From: Actinoplanes sp. TBRC 11911
GTDB taxonomy: Bacteria; Actinomycetota; Actinomycetes; Mycobacteriales; Micromonosporaceae
Length of the DNA stretch: 64,000 bases
NCBI RefSeq assembly: GCF_012933445.1
Contig: NZ_JABBNC010000038.1
Location: 1-64,000, forward strand
Reading direction: 5' to 3'
In this document: piece by piece, positions 1 through 8,142 of the stretch
Position numbering within the stretch: position 1 is the first letter of the stretch
Layout: each line of letters begins with the position of its first letter
Notes under the pieces: model-generated
The model's input: the letters and a program-made list of their open reading frames with translations, nothing else
What the model was told of the DNA's origin: nothing
The model's database searches: none
Made by a program: the position numbers and the translations under genes

Positions 1-489
1 ATCGGTCAGGCACTGCACCAGGCCCTGGCCCTGCAGCTCGCCCACCTTGACGTTGTCGAACGACACATAGTAATCCGCGCCACCGTTGAGGGTGAGGCGG
101 TCGTAGTCGATCGTCGCGATACCAGCCTGCTTGGCCTTGTCGAGCACGGCCTTACCGGAACCCGAGTCCAGGTTCACGATGATCAGGACCTTCACACCGC
201 TCGAGATCATGCCATCGGCGATGGTCTGGAACGTGGTCCTGTCGCCCTGCGCGTTCTGAATGTCGACCGGTACACCGGCCGCGTCGAACGCCGCCTTGAG
301 GTAGGTCGGGTCGAAGGTGCTCCAGCGCTGCGAGCTCTTCGTGTCGGGAAGAATGACACCGACCTTGCCGGCAGCGGCCGAGCCACCGCCGCTGCTGCCG
401 GAGCCGGAGCCGCTGTCGTCACCACAAGCGGCCAGGCCGGTGGTGGCAAGCAAGCCGGCGGCGGCAAGGGCGAACAGTCCCTTACGCAT
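1..489 (-). CDS. Sugar ABC transporter substrate-binding lipoprotein (partial, 3' end missing)
   Basis: This is the N-terminal 163 residues of a periplasmic-type sugar-binding protein that continues past the left edge. It opens with a lipoprotein signal peptide ending in a lipobox, LAAC, followed by a Ser/Gly-rich linker (GDDSGSGSGSS). The mature part has the xylose/ribose-binding family pattern: KVGVILPD, then SSQRW, QNAQGD, and the sugar-contact stretch NLDSGSG. The next segment, DYDRLTLNGGADYYVSFDN, is typical of XylF/ChvE-like proteins. The ATG has an AAAGGA Shine-Dalgarno about 8 bases upstream. ATPase and permease genes would be expected further left, outside the window. The exact sugar cannot be read from the sequence. 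Confidence 0.9.
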   Translation of the reverse strand, partial: MRKGLFALAAAGLLATTGLAACGDDSGSGSGSSGGGSAAAGKVGVILPDTKSSQRWSTFDPTYLKAAFDAAGVPVDIQNAQGDRTTFQTIADGMISSGVKVLIIVNLDSGSGKAVLDKAKQAGIATIDYDRLTLNGGADYYVSFDNVKVGELQGQGLVQCLTD

Positions 490-870
490 TCCTAGTGTCC
501 TTTCGGGTAAAACCGGGCCTTCGATGAGGTTCGATGGAGTGTCATGTCGGGAGTGTCACAGCTCCCGAAACTCCCAAGATCAGTCTGTCTAGTTTGTTGT
601 GCCCGGCAACGTATTCCCGTTGCGGGCAGGAGCACAAGCGGTGATGCCTGGCGATCTCGTAACGGGGCATAACAATCCGGCAACACAGCGGAGATACGGA
701 CACAGAGTCCCTGGCGAAGGCCCGGCACCCGCCCCGACCGTTCGCTTTGTTCGCATCACTAGGTGACGCTAAGTCACACCCATGCCCGATCTCGACCGTT
801 CTCGTGAGAAACATCCTCTCATTCCGTAACGTTGTCGTAACGGCCATAGCGTCGCGTGTGCGATTGGGTG
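490..870. other. Intergenic region upstream of the sugar-binding protein gene
   Basis: About 380 bases carry no convincing gene; short frames here lack a start context and codon bias. The stretch presumably contains the promoter of the leftward sugar-binding gene. An inverted repeat at 548-567 is listed separately. I see no RNA gene. Confidence 0.6.
548..567. repeat. Inverted repeat, candidate operator in the leader of the sugar-binding gene
   Basis: CGGGAG and CTCCCG flank an 8-base centre, about 60 bases upstream of the lipoprotein start. Position and symmetry would suit a repressor site such as a LacI- or ROK-type regulator, but no regulator gene is visible in the window. The call rests on symmetry alone. 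Confidence 0.35.
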
Positions 871-1359
871 CTATGTCCGGATCAACGCGGTCGAGGCGTC
901 GGTCAGCCGGATGAGGTCGGCCGGTGCCAGTGAGATTTGCAATCCCCGGCGCCCGGCCGAGATGAACATGTGACCGAGGCCGGACGCCGAGACGTCCACC
1001 ACAGTCGGCAGCCGCTTACGTTGGCCGAGCGGGCTGATCCCGCCGCGCACGTAACCGCTACTGCGCTCGGCCGCGGAGCGTTCCGCCAGGACAGCGTGCT
1101 TGCCGCCGGCCGCGCGCGCGAGTGCTTTGAGATCCAGCTCACCGGTCACCGGCACGACGGCGACCGCGAGGCGCCCGTCGACGTCCGCGATCAGAGTCTT
1201 GAAGACCTGTTCGGCAGGGACACCCAGGGCGGCGGCAACAAGTGCGCCGTAGTTGGGGGCATCGGGGGAGACGTCGTAGGGGTGCAGGCCGAAGGCCACC
1301 TTCTCCGCGGTGAGCAGCACCGTAGCCGGAGTTCCGGTGGAAGCCTTCTTGGCAGCCAT
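871..1359 (-). CDS. ybaK: YbaK/EbsC-type Cys-tRNA(Pro) deacylase
   Basis: The 162-residue protein matches the bacterial YbaK family in length. The family hydrolyses Cys-tRNA(Pro) made in error by ProRS, a trans-editing reaction in the cytoplasm. Visible family features are a start followed by TPATVLLTAEKVAFGLHPYDV, VFKTLIADVDGRLAVAVVPVTGELDLKALA, the AERSSGYVRGGISPLGQRKRLP loop, and the end FISAGRRGLQISLAPADLI. It follows the methyltransferase gene by 15 bases and is probably cotranscribed. No clear Shine-Dalgarno precedes the ATG, so coupling to the upstream gene is plausible. Assignment to this family is firm; the exact editing substrate is from family knowledge. Confidence 0.93.
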   Translation of the reverse strand: MAAKKASTGTPATVLLTAEKVAFGLHPYDVSPDAPNYGALVAAALGVPAEQVFKTLIADVDGRLAVAVVPVTGELDLKALARAAGGKHAVLAERSAAERSSGYVRGGISPLGQRKRLPTVVDVSASGLGHMFISAGRRGLQISLAPADLIRLTDASTALIRT

Positions 1360-1374
1360 GAGGCGGATGTTAAC

Positions 1375-2550
1375 TCAGCGACAAAGAATGACCACGGGAG
1401 CGTCCAGGACCCTGGTGAGTACTATTGACGCCCCTTCCGGTCCGGAGAGTCGTAGCTGGCGGCGGAGCTGATCCGGTTCGAGCGCCGACCCCCGTTTGCG
1501 GATCTCCAGCCGGCCCACGCCGCGCTCACGCAGCAGCGCTCGCAGGCGCTTCAGCGAGAACGGCATGACGTCGGTGATCTCCAACCTTCTCCCGTACGGC
1601 GTGGCCAGCGGCTCGTCCGTGTAGACGTAGGCGATGTCCGGGTCGGCGAGCCGGCCGCCGATGCTCGCCGCGAACTCGGCGACCAGGTGTGCCCGAACGA
1701 CCGCGGGATCGGGGTCGTACAGGAAGCGCCCGACCGGGCCGACCGGCGCTTTCGCGTCGCCGCTGCCGGTCAGCACGCTCGCGCCCGTTTCGCCGGGCAG
1801 CAGCGTGGCGCGGCGCGGGACCTCGGCGAGCGGGCCGCACCAGAAGGCCGCCTCGACCAGGTCGCCGCCGACGCTCACCCACTCCCCCTCGGCGCCGGGC
1901 GGCAGCAGGTCGTGGTCGATTCCGGGCGCGAGCTTCAGCACCGTCCGGGGCACCCGGCCGGCCAGTCCGGCCACGAAATCCCACGGCGGCGAGTACGACT
2001 TCGGATCGAAGACGCGGCCGCCCCCGGCCCGGCGACGGGCCGGATCGGCGAACACCGCGTCGAAATCCTCGACACGGACCGTGGTGGCGTCCACGCACTC
2101 GACCCGGACCAGGTCACTCAGGCCCGCTGCCACGACGTTCGCCGCGGCCACTTCGGCGGTCACCGGGTCGGCGTCCACGGCGTACACGGAAATGCCCGCC
2201 CGAGCCGCGGCCAGCGCGTCCGAGCCCACGCCGCACCCCAGATCCGCCATGGTCCGCACCCCGGCGGCGGCGAGCCGGGCCGCGCGCCGATCCGCCACCA
2301 CCGCCCGCGTCGCCTGCTCCAGACCGGCCCGGGTGAAGAACATCGAGGTCGCCGCCGGGCCGAACTTCGCGACCGCGCGGCGCCGCAGATCGACCTGGGT
2401 CAACGCCGCGGACGCCAGGTCGGCGGGCACCCCACGGGCACGTAGGGTGGCGGCTGCGACCAGCGGATCGGCGCCCGCCACCTCGGTCGCCGCGGCCAAC
2501 GCCGTCACCCCTTCGGGCGTACGCAAGAGGGCTGGTGAGACGGTATGCAC
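1375..2550 (-). CDS. Class I SAM-dependent methyltransferase with THUMP-like C-terminal domain
   Basis: This 391-residue protein has a SAM-binding motif I (MADLGCGVGSDALAAA), the acidic motif II (VYAVDADP) and a DPARR motif in the place of the usual NPPF/DPPY motif. The C-terminal part matches the THUMP-like domain of a conserved actinobacterial methyltransferase family of unknown substrate, probably an RNA. I chose a GTG start because a GGGAG Shine-Dalgarno lies 9 bases upstream. The longer in-frame ATG at 2595 falls inside the first CIRCE operator and is unlikely. It diverges from groES, so the heat-shock operator may affect both directions. Confidence 0.8.
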   Translation of the reverse strand: MHTVSPALLRTPEGVTALAAATEVAGADPLVAAATLRARGVPADLASAALTQVDLRRRAVAKFGPAATSMFFTRAGLEQATRAVVADRRAARLAAAGVRTMADLGCGVGSDALAAARAGISVYAVDADPVTAEVAAANVVAAGLSDLVRVECVDATTVRVEDFDAVFADPARRRAGGGRVFDPKSYSPPWDFVAGLAGRVPRTVLKLAPGIDHDLLPPGAEGEWVSVGGDLVEAAFWCGPLAEVPRRATLLPGETGASVLTGSGDAKAPVGPVGRFLYDPDPAVVRAHLVAEFAASIGGRLADPDIAYVYTDEPLATPYGRRLEITDVMPFSLKRLRALLRERGVGRLEIRKRGSALEPDQLRRQLRLSGPEGASIVLTRVLDAPVVILCR

Positions 2551-2588
2551 GCAGGCATTCTCCCGGGGTTGTCGCCGGTGTGGCGATA

Positions 2589-2615
2589 CTGGCACTCTGG
2601 TTGACGGAGTGCTAG
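2589..2615. promoter_or_regulatory. CIRCE operator 1 (HrcA binding site)
   Basis: CTGGCACTC and GAGTGCTAG are separated by exactly 9 bases, against the consensus TTAGCACTC-N9-GAGTGCTAA. The element contains the -35 box of the groES promoter, so a bound HrcA repressor would block RNA polymerase. Confidence 0.93.
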
Positions 2616-2629
2616 TTCCGGCCTAATCT
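2601..2629 (+). promoter_or_regulatory. groES-groEL promoter
   Basis: TTGACG, a 17-base spacer and TAATCT make a near-consensus housekeeping promoter. The -35 box is inside CIRCE 1 and the -10 box ends 4 bases before CIRCE 2, the normal geometry for an HrcA-repressed heat-shock promoter. Confidence 0.85.
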
Positions 2630-2633
2630 CCGA

Positions 2634-2660
2634 TTAGCACTCTCAACATGAGGGTGCCAG
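2634..2660. promoter_or_regulatory. CIRCE operator 2 (HrcA binding site)
   Basis: The left arm is the exact consensus TTAGCACTC; after 9 bases the right arm is GGGTGCCAG, matching 6 of 9. It begins 45 bases after CIRCE 1 and lies at or just after the expected transcription start. Confidence 0.85.
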
Positions 2661-2803
2661 CCGAGCGCCCATCCGGGCGCGCGGTTAGGCACCAGGCGGA
2701 CCGGCACCCGCGACGACGGCCCCGCCCGGTGGCATGAGGCAATTGAGCCGGCTCATTTGGCCGAGCCATGGCCGGCGAGACCAGTACCCAGGAGGGTATG
2801 CCC

Positions 2804-3112
2804 GTGACTACCGCGACCAAGGTTGCGATCAAGCCGCTCGAGGACCGCATCGTGGTCCAGGCGAACGAGGCTGAGACCACCACGGCGTCGGGCATCGTGA
2901 TTCCCGACACCGCCAAGGAGAAGCCGCAGGAGGGCACCGTCCTCGCTGTGGGCCCGGGCCGCATCGACGACAAGGGCAACCGGATCCCGGTTGACGTCAA
3001 GGTCGGCGAGACGGTCCTCTACTCGAAGTACGGCGGCACCGAGGTCAAGTACGCCGGCGAGGAGTACCTGGTGCTCTCCGCCCGCGACGTCCTCGCGGTC
3101 ATCGAGAAGTGA
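2804..3112 (+). CDS. groES: Co-chaperonin GroES (Hsp10)
   Basis: This is the heptameric lid of the GroEL chaperonin. The 102 residues show the complete family pattern: KVAIKPLEDRIVVQ, the mobile-loop region with TTASGIVIPDTAKEKPQEG, the VLAVGPGR turn, GETVLYSKYGGTEVKYAGEEYLVLSARDVLAVIEK at the end. A GTG start is preferred because AGGAGG ends 8 bases upstream; an ATG two codons earlier is only 2 bases from that Shine-Dalgarno. groEL follows 71 bases downstream. Expression should be induced by heat through loss of HrcA from the two CIRCE sites. Confidence 0.97.
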   Translation: MTTATKVAIKPLEDRIVVQANEAETTTASGIVIPDTAKEKPQEGTVLAVGPGRIDDKGNRIPVDVKVGETVLYSKYGGTEVKYAGEEYLVLSARDVLAVIEK

Positions 3113-3183
3113 CCTACTGACAGTGCTGACCGCCCTGGCCCACCTCGTTGGGCCAGGGCGTTGGTGCGTGAAGGGACCTACAA

Positions 3184-4839
3184 ATGGCGAAGATTCTCAG
3201 CTTCTCTGACGACGCCCGGCACCAGTTGGAGCACGGCGTCAACACGCTCGCCGACACGGTCAAGGTCACTCTCGGCCCGCGCGGCCGCAACGTCGTCCTG
3301 GACAAGAAGTTCGGCGCGCCCACGATCACCAACGACGGCGTCACCATCGCCAAGGAGATCGAGCTCACCGACCCGTACCAGAACCTCGGTGCCCAGCTGG
3401 TCAAGGAGGTGGCGACGAAGACCAACGACGTCGCCGGCGACGGGACCACCACGGCGACCGTGCTCGCCCAGGCGCTCGTCCGCGAGGGTCTGCGCAACGT
3501 GACGGCGGGCGCCAGCCCGACCTCGCTCAAGCGGGGCATGGACAAGGCGGCCGAGGCCGTGTCCGAGGCGCTGCTGGCGAAGGCGGTCGAGGTCGCCGAC
3601 CACAAGGCGATCGCGAACGTCGCCACCATCTCGGCCCAGGACTCCACCATCGGCGAGCTCATCGCCGAGGCGATGGACCGGGTCGGCCGCGACGGCGTCA
3701 TCACCGTCGAGGACGGGTCGGCGATGCTGACCGAGCTCGAGGTCACCGAGGGTCTTCAGTTCGACAAGGGCTTCATCTCCCCGAACTTCGTGACCGACGC
3801 CGAGTCGCAGGAAGCGGTCCTCGAGGACGCGTACATCCTGATCACCACCCAGAAGATCGCCAGCATCGAGGAGATGCTGCCGCTTCTGGAGAAGGTGCTG
3901 CAGGCCGGTAAGCCGCTGCTCATCATCGCCGAGGACGTCGAGGGCCAGGCCCTGTCCACGCTGGTGGTGAACGCGATCCGCAAGACCTTCAAGGTCGCCG
4001 CGGTGAAGGCGCCCGGTTTCGGTGACCGTCGCAAGGCGATGCTGCAGGACATGGCGATCGCCACCGGCGGCGAGCTGATCGCGCCCGAGCTGGGCTACAA
4101 GCTGGACCAGGTCACCCTCGACATGCTGGGCACCGCCCGCCGTGTCGTGGTCGACAAGGAGAACACCACCGTCGTCGACGGCGGCGGCAAGTCGTCCGAG
4201 GTCACCGACCGGGTCTCGCAGATCCGCAAGGAGATCGAGGCGTCCGACTCCGACTGGGACCGCGAGAAGCTGCAGGAGCGCTTGGCGAAGCTCTCCGGCG
4301 GCATCGCGGTGATCAAGGTCGGCGGCGCCACCGAGGTCGAGATGAAGGAGCGCAAGCACCGCATCGAAGACGCGATCTCGGCGACGAAGGCCGCGGTCGA
4401 GGAGGGCACCGTCCCCGGCGGCGGCGCCGCCCTCGCCCAGGTGGTCTCGTCGCTCGACGGCGACCTCGGCCTGACCGGCGAGGAGGCGATCGGCGTCGGC
4501 ATCGTCCGCAAGGCGCTGGTGGAGCCGCTGCGCTGGATCGCCCAGAACGCCGGCCACGACGGCTACGTCGTGGTGGGCAAGGTCGGCGAGCTGGGCTGGG
4601 GCCACGGCCTCAACGCGGCCACCGACGAGTACGTCGACCTGGCCGCCGCCGGCATCCTCGACCCGGTGAAGGTGACCCGCAACGCGGTCTCCAACGCCGT
4701 CTCGATCGCCGGCCTGCTGCTGACCACGGAAAGCCTCGTGGTCGAGAAGCCGGCGGAGCCGGAGCCGGCCGCCGCGGGCGGCCACGGCCACAGCCACGGC
4801 CCGGGTGGCCACAGCCACCAGCACGGCCCGGGCTTCTGA
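3184..4839 (+). CDS. groEL: Chaperonin GroEL1 (Hsp60) with histidine-rich tail
   Basis: The 551-residue subunit folds client proteins in the ATP-driven GroEL cage. It retains the nucleotide-binding motifs TLGPRGRNVVLDKK and VAGDGTTTATVLAQ, and the conserved EEGTVPGGGAAL segment. The C-terminus is not the usual Gly-Gly-Met repeat but carries six His in a Gly-rich run (GHGHSHGPGGHSH). This is the hallmark of the groES-linked GroEL1 paralogue of actinobacteria, which normally coexists with a separate groEL2 elsewhere. An AAGGGA Shine-Dalgarno precedes the ATG. It shares the groES promoter and ends at a strong palindromic terminator. Confidence 0.97.
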   Translation: MAKILSFSDDARHQLEHGVNTLADTVKVTLGPRGRNVVLDKKFGAPTITNDGVTIAKEIELTDPYQNLGAQLVKEVATKTNDVAGDGTTTATVLAQALVREGLRNVTAGASPTSLKRGMDKAAEAVSEALLAKAVEVADHKAIANVATISAQDSTIGELIAEAMDRVGRDGVITVEDGSAMLTELEVTEGLQFDKGFISPNFVTDAESQEAVLEDAYILITTQKIASIEEMLPLLEKVLQAGKPLLIIAEDVEGQALSTLVVNAIRKTFKVAAVKAPGFGDRRKAMLQDMAIATGGELIAPELGYKLDQVTLDMLGTARRVVVDKENTTVVDGGGKSSEVTDRVSQIRKEIEASDSDWDREKLQERLAKLSGGIAVIKVGGATEVEMKERKHRIEDAISATKAAVEEGTVPGGGAALAQVVSSLDGDLGLTGEEAIGVGIVRKALVEPLRWIAQNAGHDGYVVVGKVGELGWGHGLNAATDEYVDLAAAGILDPVKVTRNAVSNAVSIAGLLLTTESLVVEKPAEPEPAAAGGHGHSHGPGGHSHQHGPGF

Positions 4840-4854
4840 CCGGTTGCTCGTTTG

Positions 4855-4886
4855 ATGAAGGGCGCGCCCGCGGGCGCGCCCTTCAT
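4855..4886. terminator. Perfect 32-base palindromic terminator between groEL and a convergent gene
   Basis: Two 16-base arms are exact reverse complements with no mismatch. The arms begin ATGAAGGGCGCGCCCG. It sits 15 bases after the groEL stop and 3 bases after the stop of the leftward gene at 4890-5144. With no long T-run it would act as a GC-rich hairpin terminator for both converging transcripts. Confidence 0.8.
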
Positions 4887-4889
4887 GCT

Positions 4890-5144
4890 TTACCTGTCGA
4901 CTTGCGCGAAGTCCCAGATGTGCGGTGAGCGGGCCACCAGACCGGGCGGCGGCGCCGACAGGCTTTCCGGGTTGTTACGCCACTTCGAGATGACCACGAT
5001 GCGGTTGTCGGTGGACGAGAAGACCTCGCTGGACACGTGCTGCGGCAACTGTTCGAGCCGGGGCACGGCCACGTCGCAGACCCAGCTCAGCAGCTTGTCG
5101 AAGCCACTGGTCGAGGCCCGCACCTCCCACATTCTCGCGATCAT
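4890..5144 (-). CDS. Small conserved protein, possibly a dimeric alpha/beta-barrel fold
   Basis: This 84-residue protein begins MIARMWEVRAS and contains VFSSTDNRIVVISKWRNNPESL. The pattern of an N-terminal beta strand, helix and later strands recalls the antibiotic-biosynthesis-monooxygenase (ABM) fold, but I see no catalytic motif and do not assign an activity. The ATG is chosen because AGGAAG lies 7 bases upstream; a longer start would overlap tsaD. It starts 10 bases after the tsaD stop and is probably the last gene of the t6A operon. Confidence 0.65.
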   Translation of the reverse strand: MIARMWEVRASTSGFDKLLSWVCDVAVPRLEQLPQHVSSEVFSSTDNRIVVISKWRNNPESLSAPPPGLVARSPHIWDFAQVDR

Positions 5145-5154
5145 GTCAGGCTTC

Positions 5155-6207
5155 CTACCCCGCCACACTGACTTCGGTCAACGGCATCGCGGAATCGGCG
5201 GGCAGATCGAGACGACTGGGCGCGACGCCGGCCGCGACGAGCCGGGACCCGAGCGCGGCCACCATCGCGCCGTTGTCGGTGCACAGTTGAGGGCGGGGGA
5301 CGCGTACCCGGATGCCTTTCTTCTCGGCCCGCGCGGTGACCATGGCACGCAGCCGGGAGTTGGCCGCGACGCCGCCGCCGATGACGAGCGTCTCGACCTC
5401 GTTGAACAGGCACGCGTCGATCGCCTTGGTGGTGAGCACGTCGCACACCGCCTCCTGGAAGCTGGCCGAGACGTCGGCCACCGGCACCGGCGTACCGTCG
5501 CGCTCGGTCGCCTCCACGAAGCGCGCCACCGCCGTCTTCAGCCCCGAGAAGGAGAAGTCGAAACGGTGCGCGGCCAGGTCTTTCGGGGCGGTCAGGCCGC
5601 GCGGGAAGGCGATCGAGCCAGCGTCGCCGTCGCGCGCCGTACGGTCGATGATCGGTCCGCCCGGGAAGCCGAGGCCGAGCAGGCGGGCGACCTTGTCGAA
5701 GGCTTCGCCGGCCGCGTCGTCGATGGTCGCGCCGAGCGGCGTGACGCCGTTGGTGAGGTCGTCGACCAGCAGCAACGACGAATGGCCGCCGGAGACCAGC
5801 ATGGCGACCGCGGGCTCGGGCAGCGGGCCGTGCTCCAATGTGTCCACCGCCACGTGCGCGGCCAGGTGGTTCACGCCGTAGATCGGCTTGTCCGCGGCGA
5901 GGGCGTACCCCTTGGCCGCGGCGACCCCGACGAGCAGCGCGCCGGCCAGCCCCGGCCCGCTGGTCACGGCGATCGCGTCGACGTCGGCGAGGGTCACCTT
6001 CGCCTCGTCGAGGGCCCGTTGCATGGTCGGGACGATGGCTTCCAGGTGGGCCCGGCTCGCCACCTCCGGCACCACGCCACCGAATCGTGCGTGCTGCTCC
6101 ACACTGGACGCCAGTGCGTCCGCGAGCAGGGTGTGACCTCGTACGATGCCGACGCCGGTCTCGTCGCAGGAGGTCTCGATCCCGAGGACCAGGGGTTCGT
6201 CAGGCAT
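5155..6207 (-). CDS. tsaD: tRNA threonylcarbamoyladenosine transferase TsaD
   Basis: TsaD transfers threonylcarbamoyl from TC-AMP to A37 of ANN-decoding tRNAs. The 350-residue protein has the Kae1/TsaD signature: GIETSCDETGVGIV near the N-terminus, the metal ligands in VNHLAAH (His114 and His118), MLVSGGHSSLL, GEAFDKVARLLGLGFPGGP, FSFSGLKTA and a terminal TDNGAM. Length is typical. It overlaps rimI by 8 bases and works with TsaB and TsaE, both encoded just upstream in the same orientation. Confidence 0.97.
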   Translation of the reverse strand: MPDEPLVLGIETSCDETGVGIVRGHTLLADALASSVEQHARFGGVVPEVASRAHLEAIVPTMQRALDEAKVTLADVDAIAVTSGPGLAGALLVGVAAAKGYALAADKPIYGVNHLAAHVAVDTLEHGPLPEPAVAMLVSGGHSSLLLVDDLTNGVTPLGATIDDAAGEAFDKVARLLGLGFPGGPIIDRTARDGDAGSIAFPRGLTAPKDLAAHRFDFSFSGLKTAVARFVEATERDGTPVPVADVSASFQEAVCDVLTTKAIDACLFNEVETLVIGGGVAANSRLRAMVTARAEKKGIRVRVPRPQLCTDNGAMVAALGSRLVAAGVAPSRLDLPADSAMPLTEVSVAG

Positions 6208-6634
6208 TGCGCATCATCACCAGGGCATCGGTGTTGCTCGGTTGGTAGTAGCCGCGCCGGATCCCGACGGGCTCGAAATCATAGGTGGCGTAGAGCCGCT
6301 GGGCGGGCGCGTTGTCGACGGCCACCTCGAGCAGGGTCTGCTTGATTCCCCGCCGGTCGGCCTCGGCGAGCAGCGCCTCCAGCAGCGAACGCCCGATCCC
6401 GCGGCGTTGCGCGTCGCGGCGCACCCCGATGTTCTGCACCCAGGCCTCGTCGGGGCTCACCGCGAGCCCCGCGTACCCCAGCACGGCCTCGCCGTCGCTC
6501 GCCACCACGTAGAAGTGCCGCTGCGCCAGCTCGTTCCAGAACATCGCGGGCGACCACATCTCGTTGCCGAACAGGTCCTGCTCGATCCGCAGCACCTCGG
6601 CGATGTGCCACCAGCGGAACCGTCCGAGCTCCAT
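6200..6634 (-). CDS. rimI: Ribosomal protein S18 alanine N-acetyltransferase RimI (GNAT)
   Basis: The 144-residue GNAT-family acetyltransferase starts with MELGRFRWWHIAEVLRIEQDLF, a typical RimI opening. It carries the acetyl-CoA pyrophosphate loop as QNIGVRRDAQRRGIGRSLL (R/Q-x-x-G-x-G/A pattern). The family acetylates the N-terminus of S18. In many bacteria rimI lies between tsaB and tsaD, as here. Its ATG shares one base with the tsaB stop (TGATG), implying translational coupling. Confidence 0.93.
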   Translation of the reverse strand: MELGRFRWWHIAEVLRIEQDLFGNEMWSPAMFWNELAQRHFYVVASDGEAVLGYAGLAVSPDEAWVQNIGVRRDAQRRGIGRSLLEALLAEADRRGIKQTLLEVAVDNAPAQRLYATYDFEPVGIRRGYYQPSNTDALVMMRNA

Positions 6635-7458
6635 CAGGTCAGCACCGGCTTGCGAGCGGCCGGTTCGACGGCGTCCGGCCGGCGCAGATAGAGCGGCGTG
6701 AGCTGTTCGCCGGGCTCGCCGGCCCGGATCCGGTCGGCCGCGAGGGCCACCAGGGCGGCCGGCGGCGGGTACAGCAGGTGCTCCTCGACCGGCAGCCGGA
6801 AGATCTCACCATATTTCAGTACGCCCTCACCGGCGCCCCGATGCAGCTTCCCTTTCTCGTGCGACAGGGTCTCGTCGGGGCGCAGGCGGCTGGTCGCCTC
6901 GGCGCGGGCGATCGCCGCCGCCTCGCGGGCGCCCTCCGCACCGGCGAGAGCGGTGGCCGCCTCGATGATCTCCGACTCGCCGACGACCTCCGGCCGCCGG
7001 GTGCGGGCCGCGATGATCGACGCCACGTCGGCCGGGCGGGCGACCTCGGGGCCGAACGTCCGGACACCGTCCTCGTAGGTCGCGAAGTAGACCTCGCGGC
7101 GCCGCGCGTCGGTGGCGACCAGGACGAGACCCGGTCCGGCGGCTCGCCCGAGCGCGTCGAGCGAGCACACCCCGTACGTCGGGATGCCCAAGGCCTGTCC
7201 CATGCTGGCCGCCGTGGCCAGACCGACCCGCAGCCCGGTGAACGGGCCCGGCCCGGTCCCGGCCACGATCGCGCCGAGGTCACCCGCACCGACGCCGGCC
7301 TCGGCCAGCACCTCCGCGATCTCCGGGGCCAGTGTCTCGCCGTGCGCGCGCGGATCGACGGCACGCCGCTCCACGACGCCCTCCATCCAGTCAGAGGTGA
7401 CCTTCACGAGGGCGACCGACGATGCCGGCGTGGCGGTGTCCAGGGCGAGTACGAGCAC
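6634..7458 (-). CDS. tsaB: t6A biosynthesis scaffold protein TsaB
   Basis: TsaB is a catalytically inactive relative of TsaD that binds TsaD and TsaE. The N-terminal ASKHA-like strand reads VLALDTATPASSVALV, and IVAGTGPGPFTGLRVGLATA is the diagnostic motif. At 274 residues it is longer than the E. coli protein, with a C-terminal extension (around residues 215-274) common in actinobacteria. The start is GTG. It follows ung by 9 bases. Confidence 0.95.
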   Translation of the reverse strand: MLVLALDTATPASSVALVKVTSDWMEGVVERRAVDPRAHGETLAPEIAEVLAEAGVGAGDLGAIVAGTGPGPFTGLRVGLATAASMGQALGIPTYGVCSLDALGRAAGPGLVLVATDARRREVYFATYEDGVRTFGPEVARPADVASIIAARTRRPEVVGESEIIEAATALAGAEGAREAAAIARAEATSRLRPDETLSHEKGKLHRGAGEGVLKYGEIFRLPVEEHLLYPPPAALVALAADRIRAGEPGEQLTPLYLRRPDAVEPAARKPVLT

Positions 7459-7467
7459 GGACCGACC

Positions 7468-8142
7468 CTAACGCGGGTCCCAGTCGATGACCTGCAGACC
7501 CCCGTCGGCGAGCGCCTTGTTCGCTGCGCTGAACGGGCGGGTGCCGCGGAAGCCCTTCGGGTTCATCGGGCTCGGGTGTCCCGCCTCCAGCACCGCGTGG
7601 ACCGGGTTGGTGATCAGCTCGACTTTTTTACGCGCGTAGCCGCCCCACAGCAGGAACACGACGCGCTGGTCGCGGGCGTTGAGGGCGCGGATCGTGGCGT
7701 CGGTGAAGGCCTCCCAGCCCTTCCCGCCGTGCGACGCGGCGGCGCCGGCCCGGACGGTGAGCACCGCGTTGAGCAGCAGCACGCCCTGACGCGCCCAGCC
7801 GGTGAGATCGCCGCTGGCCGGCGGGGCGATACCGACGTCCTCGGCCAGTTCCTTGAACACGTTGCGCAGCGACGGCGGGATCCGGACGCCCTCGCGGACG
7901 CTGAAGCTCAGCCCGTGCGCCTGGCCGGCACCGTGGTACGGGTCCTGTCCGAGGATCAACACGCGGGTCTGGTCGGGCGCGCACAGCCGGTACGCCGCGA
8001 ACAGGTCCTCGATCGGCGGGTAGATCGTGTGCGCCGCGTATTCGCTCGCCACGAACTCTCCCAGCGCCGCCGTGTCCTTCTCGTCCAGGAAGGGGGCGAG
8101 CTGGGCCCGCCACTGAGCCGGCAGCATCTCGGGCAGGTTCAC
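7468..8142 (-). CDS. ung: Uracil-DNA glycosylase, family 1
   Basis: Ung removes uracil from DNA to start base-excision repair. The 224-residue protein has the water-activating motif GQDPYH (Asp67, His70), the IPPSLRNVFKEL segment, GVLLLNAVLTV, and the DNA-intercalation loop GHPSPMNPKGFRG. Length and motifs are canonical. The GTG start overlaps the tsaE stop by 4 bases (GTGA). Finding a DNA-repair enzyme inside a t6A operon suggests shared transcription rather than shared function. Confidence 0.97.
   Translation of the reverse strand: MNLPEMLPAQWRAQLAPFLDEKDTAALGEFVASEYAAHTIYPPIEDLFAAYRLCAPDQTRVLILGQDPYHGAGQAHGLSFSVREGVRIPPSLRNVFKELAEDVGIAPPASGDLTGWARQGVLLLNAVLTVRAGAAASHGGKGWEAFTDATIRALNARDQRVVFLLWGGYARKKVELITNPVHAVLEAGHPSPMNPKGFRGTRPFSAANKALADGGLQVIDWDPR

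Noticed and set aside
3178..4824. Long open frame antisense to groEL
   Set aside because: High GC leaves long antisense frames open; its product is Asp/Leu/Arg-rich without domains, and the sense strand is certain groEL.
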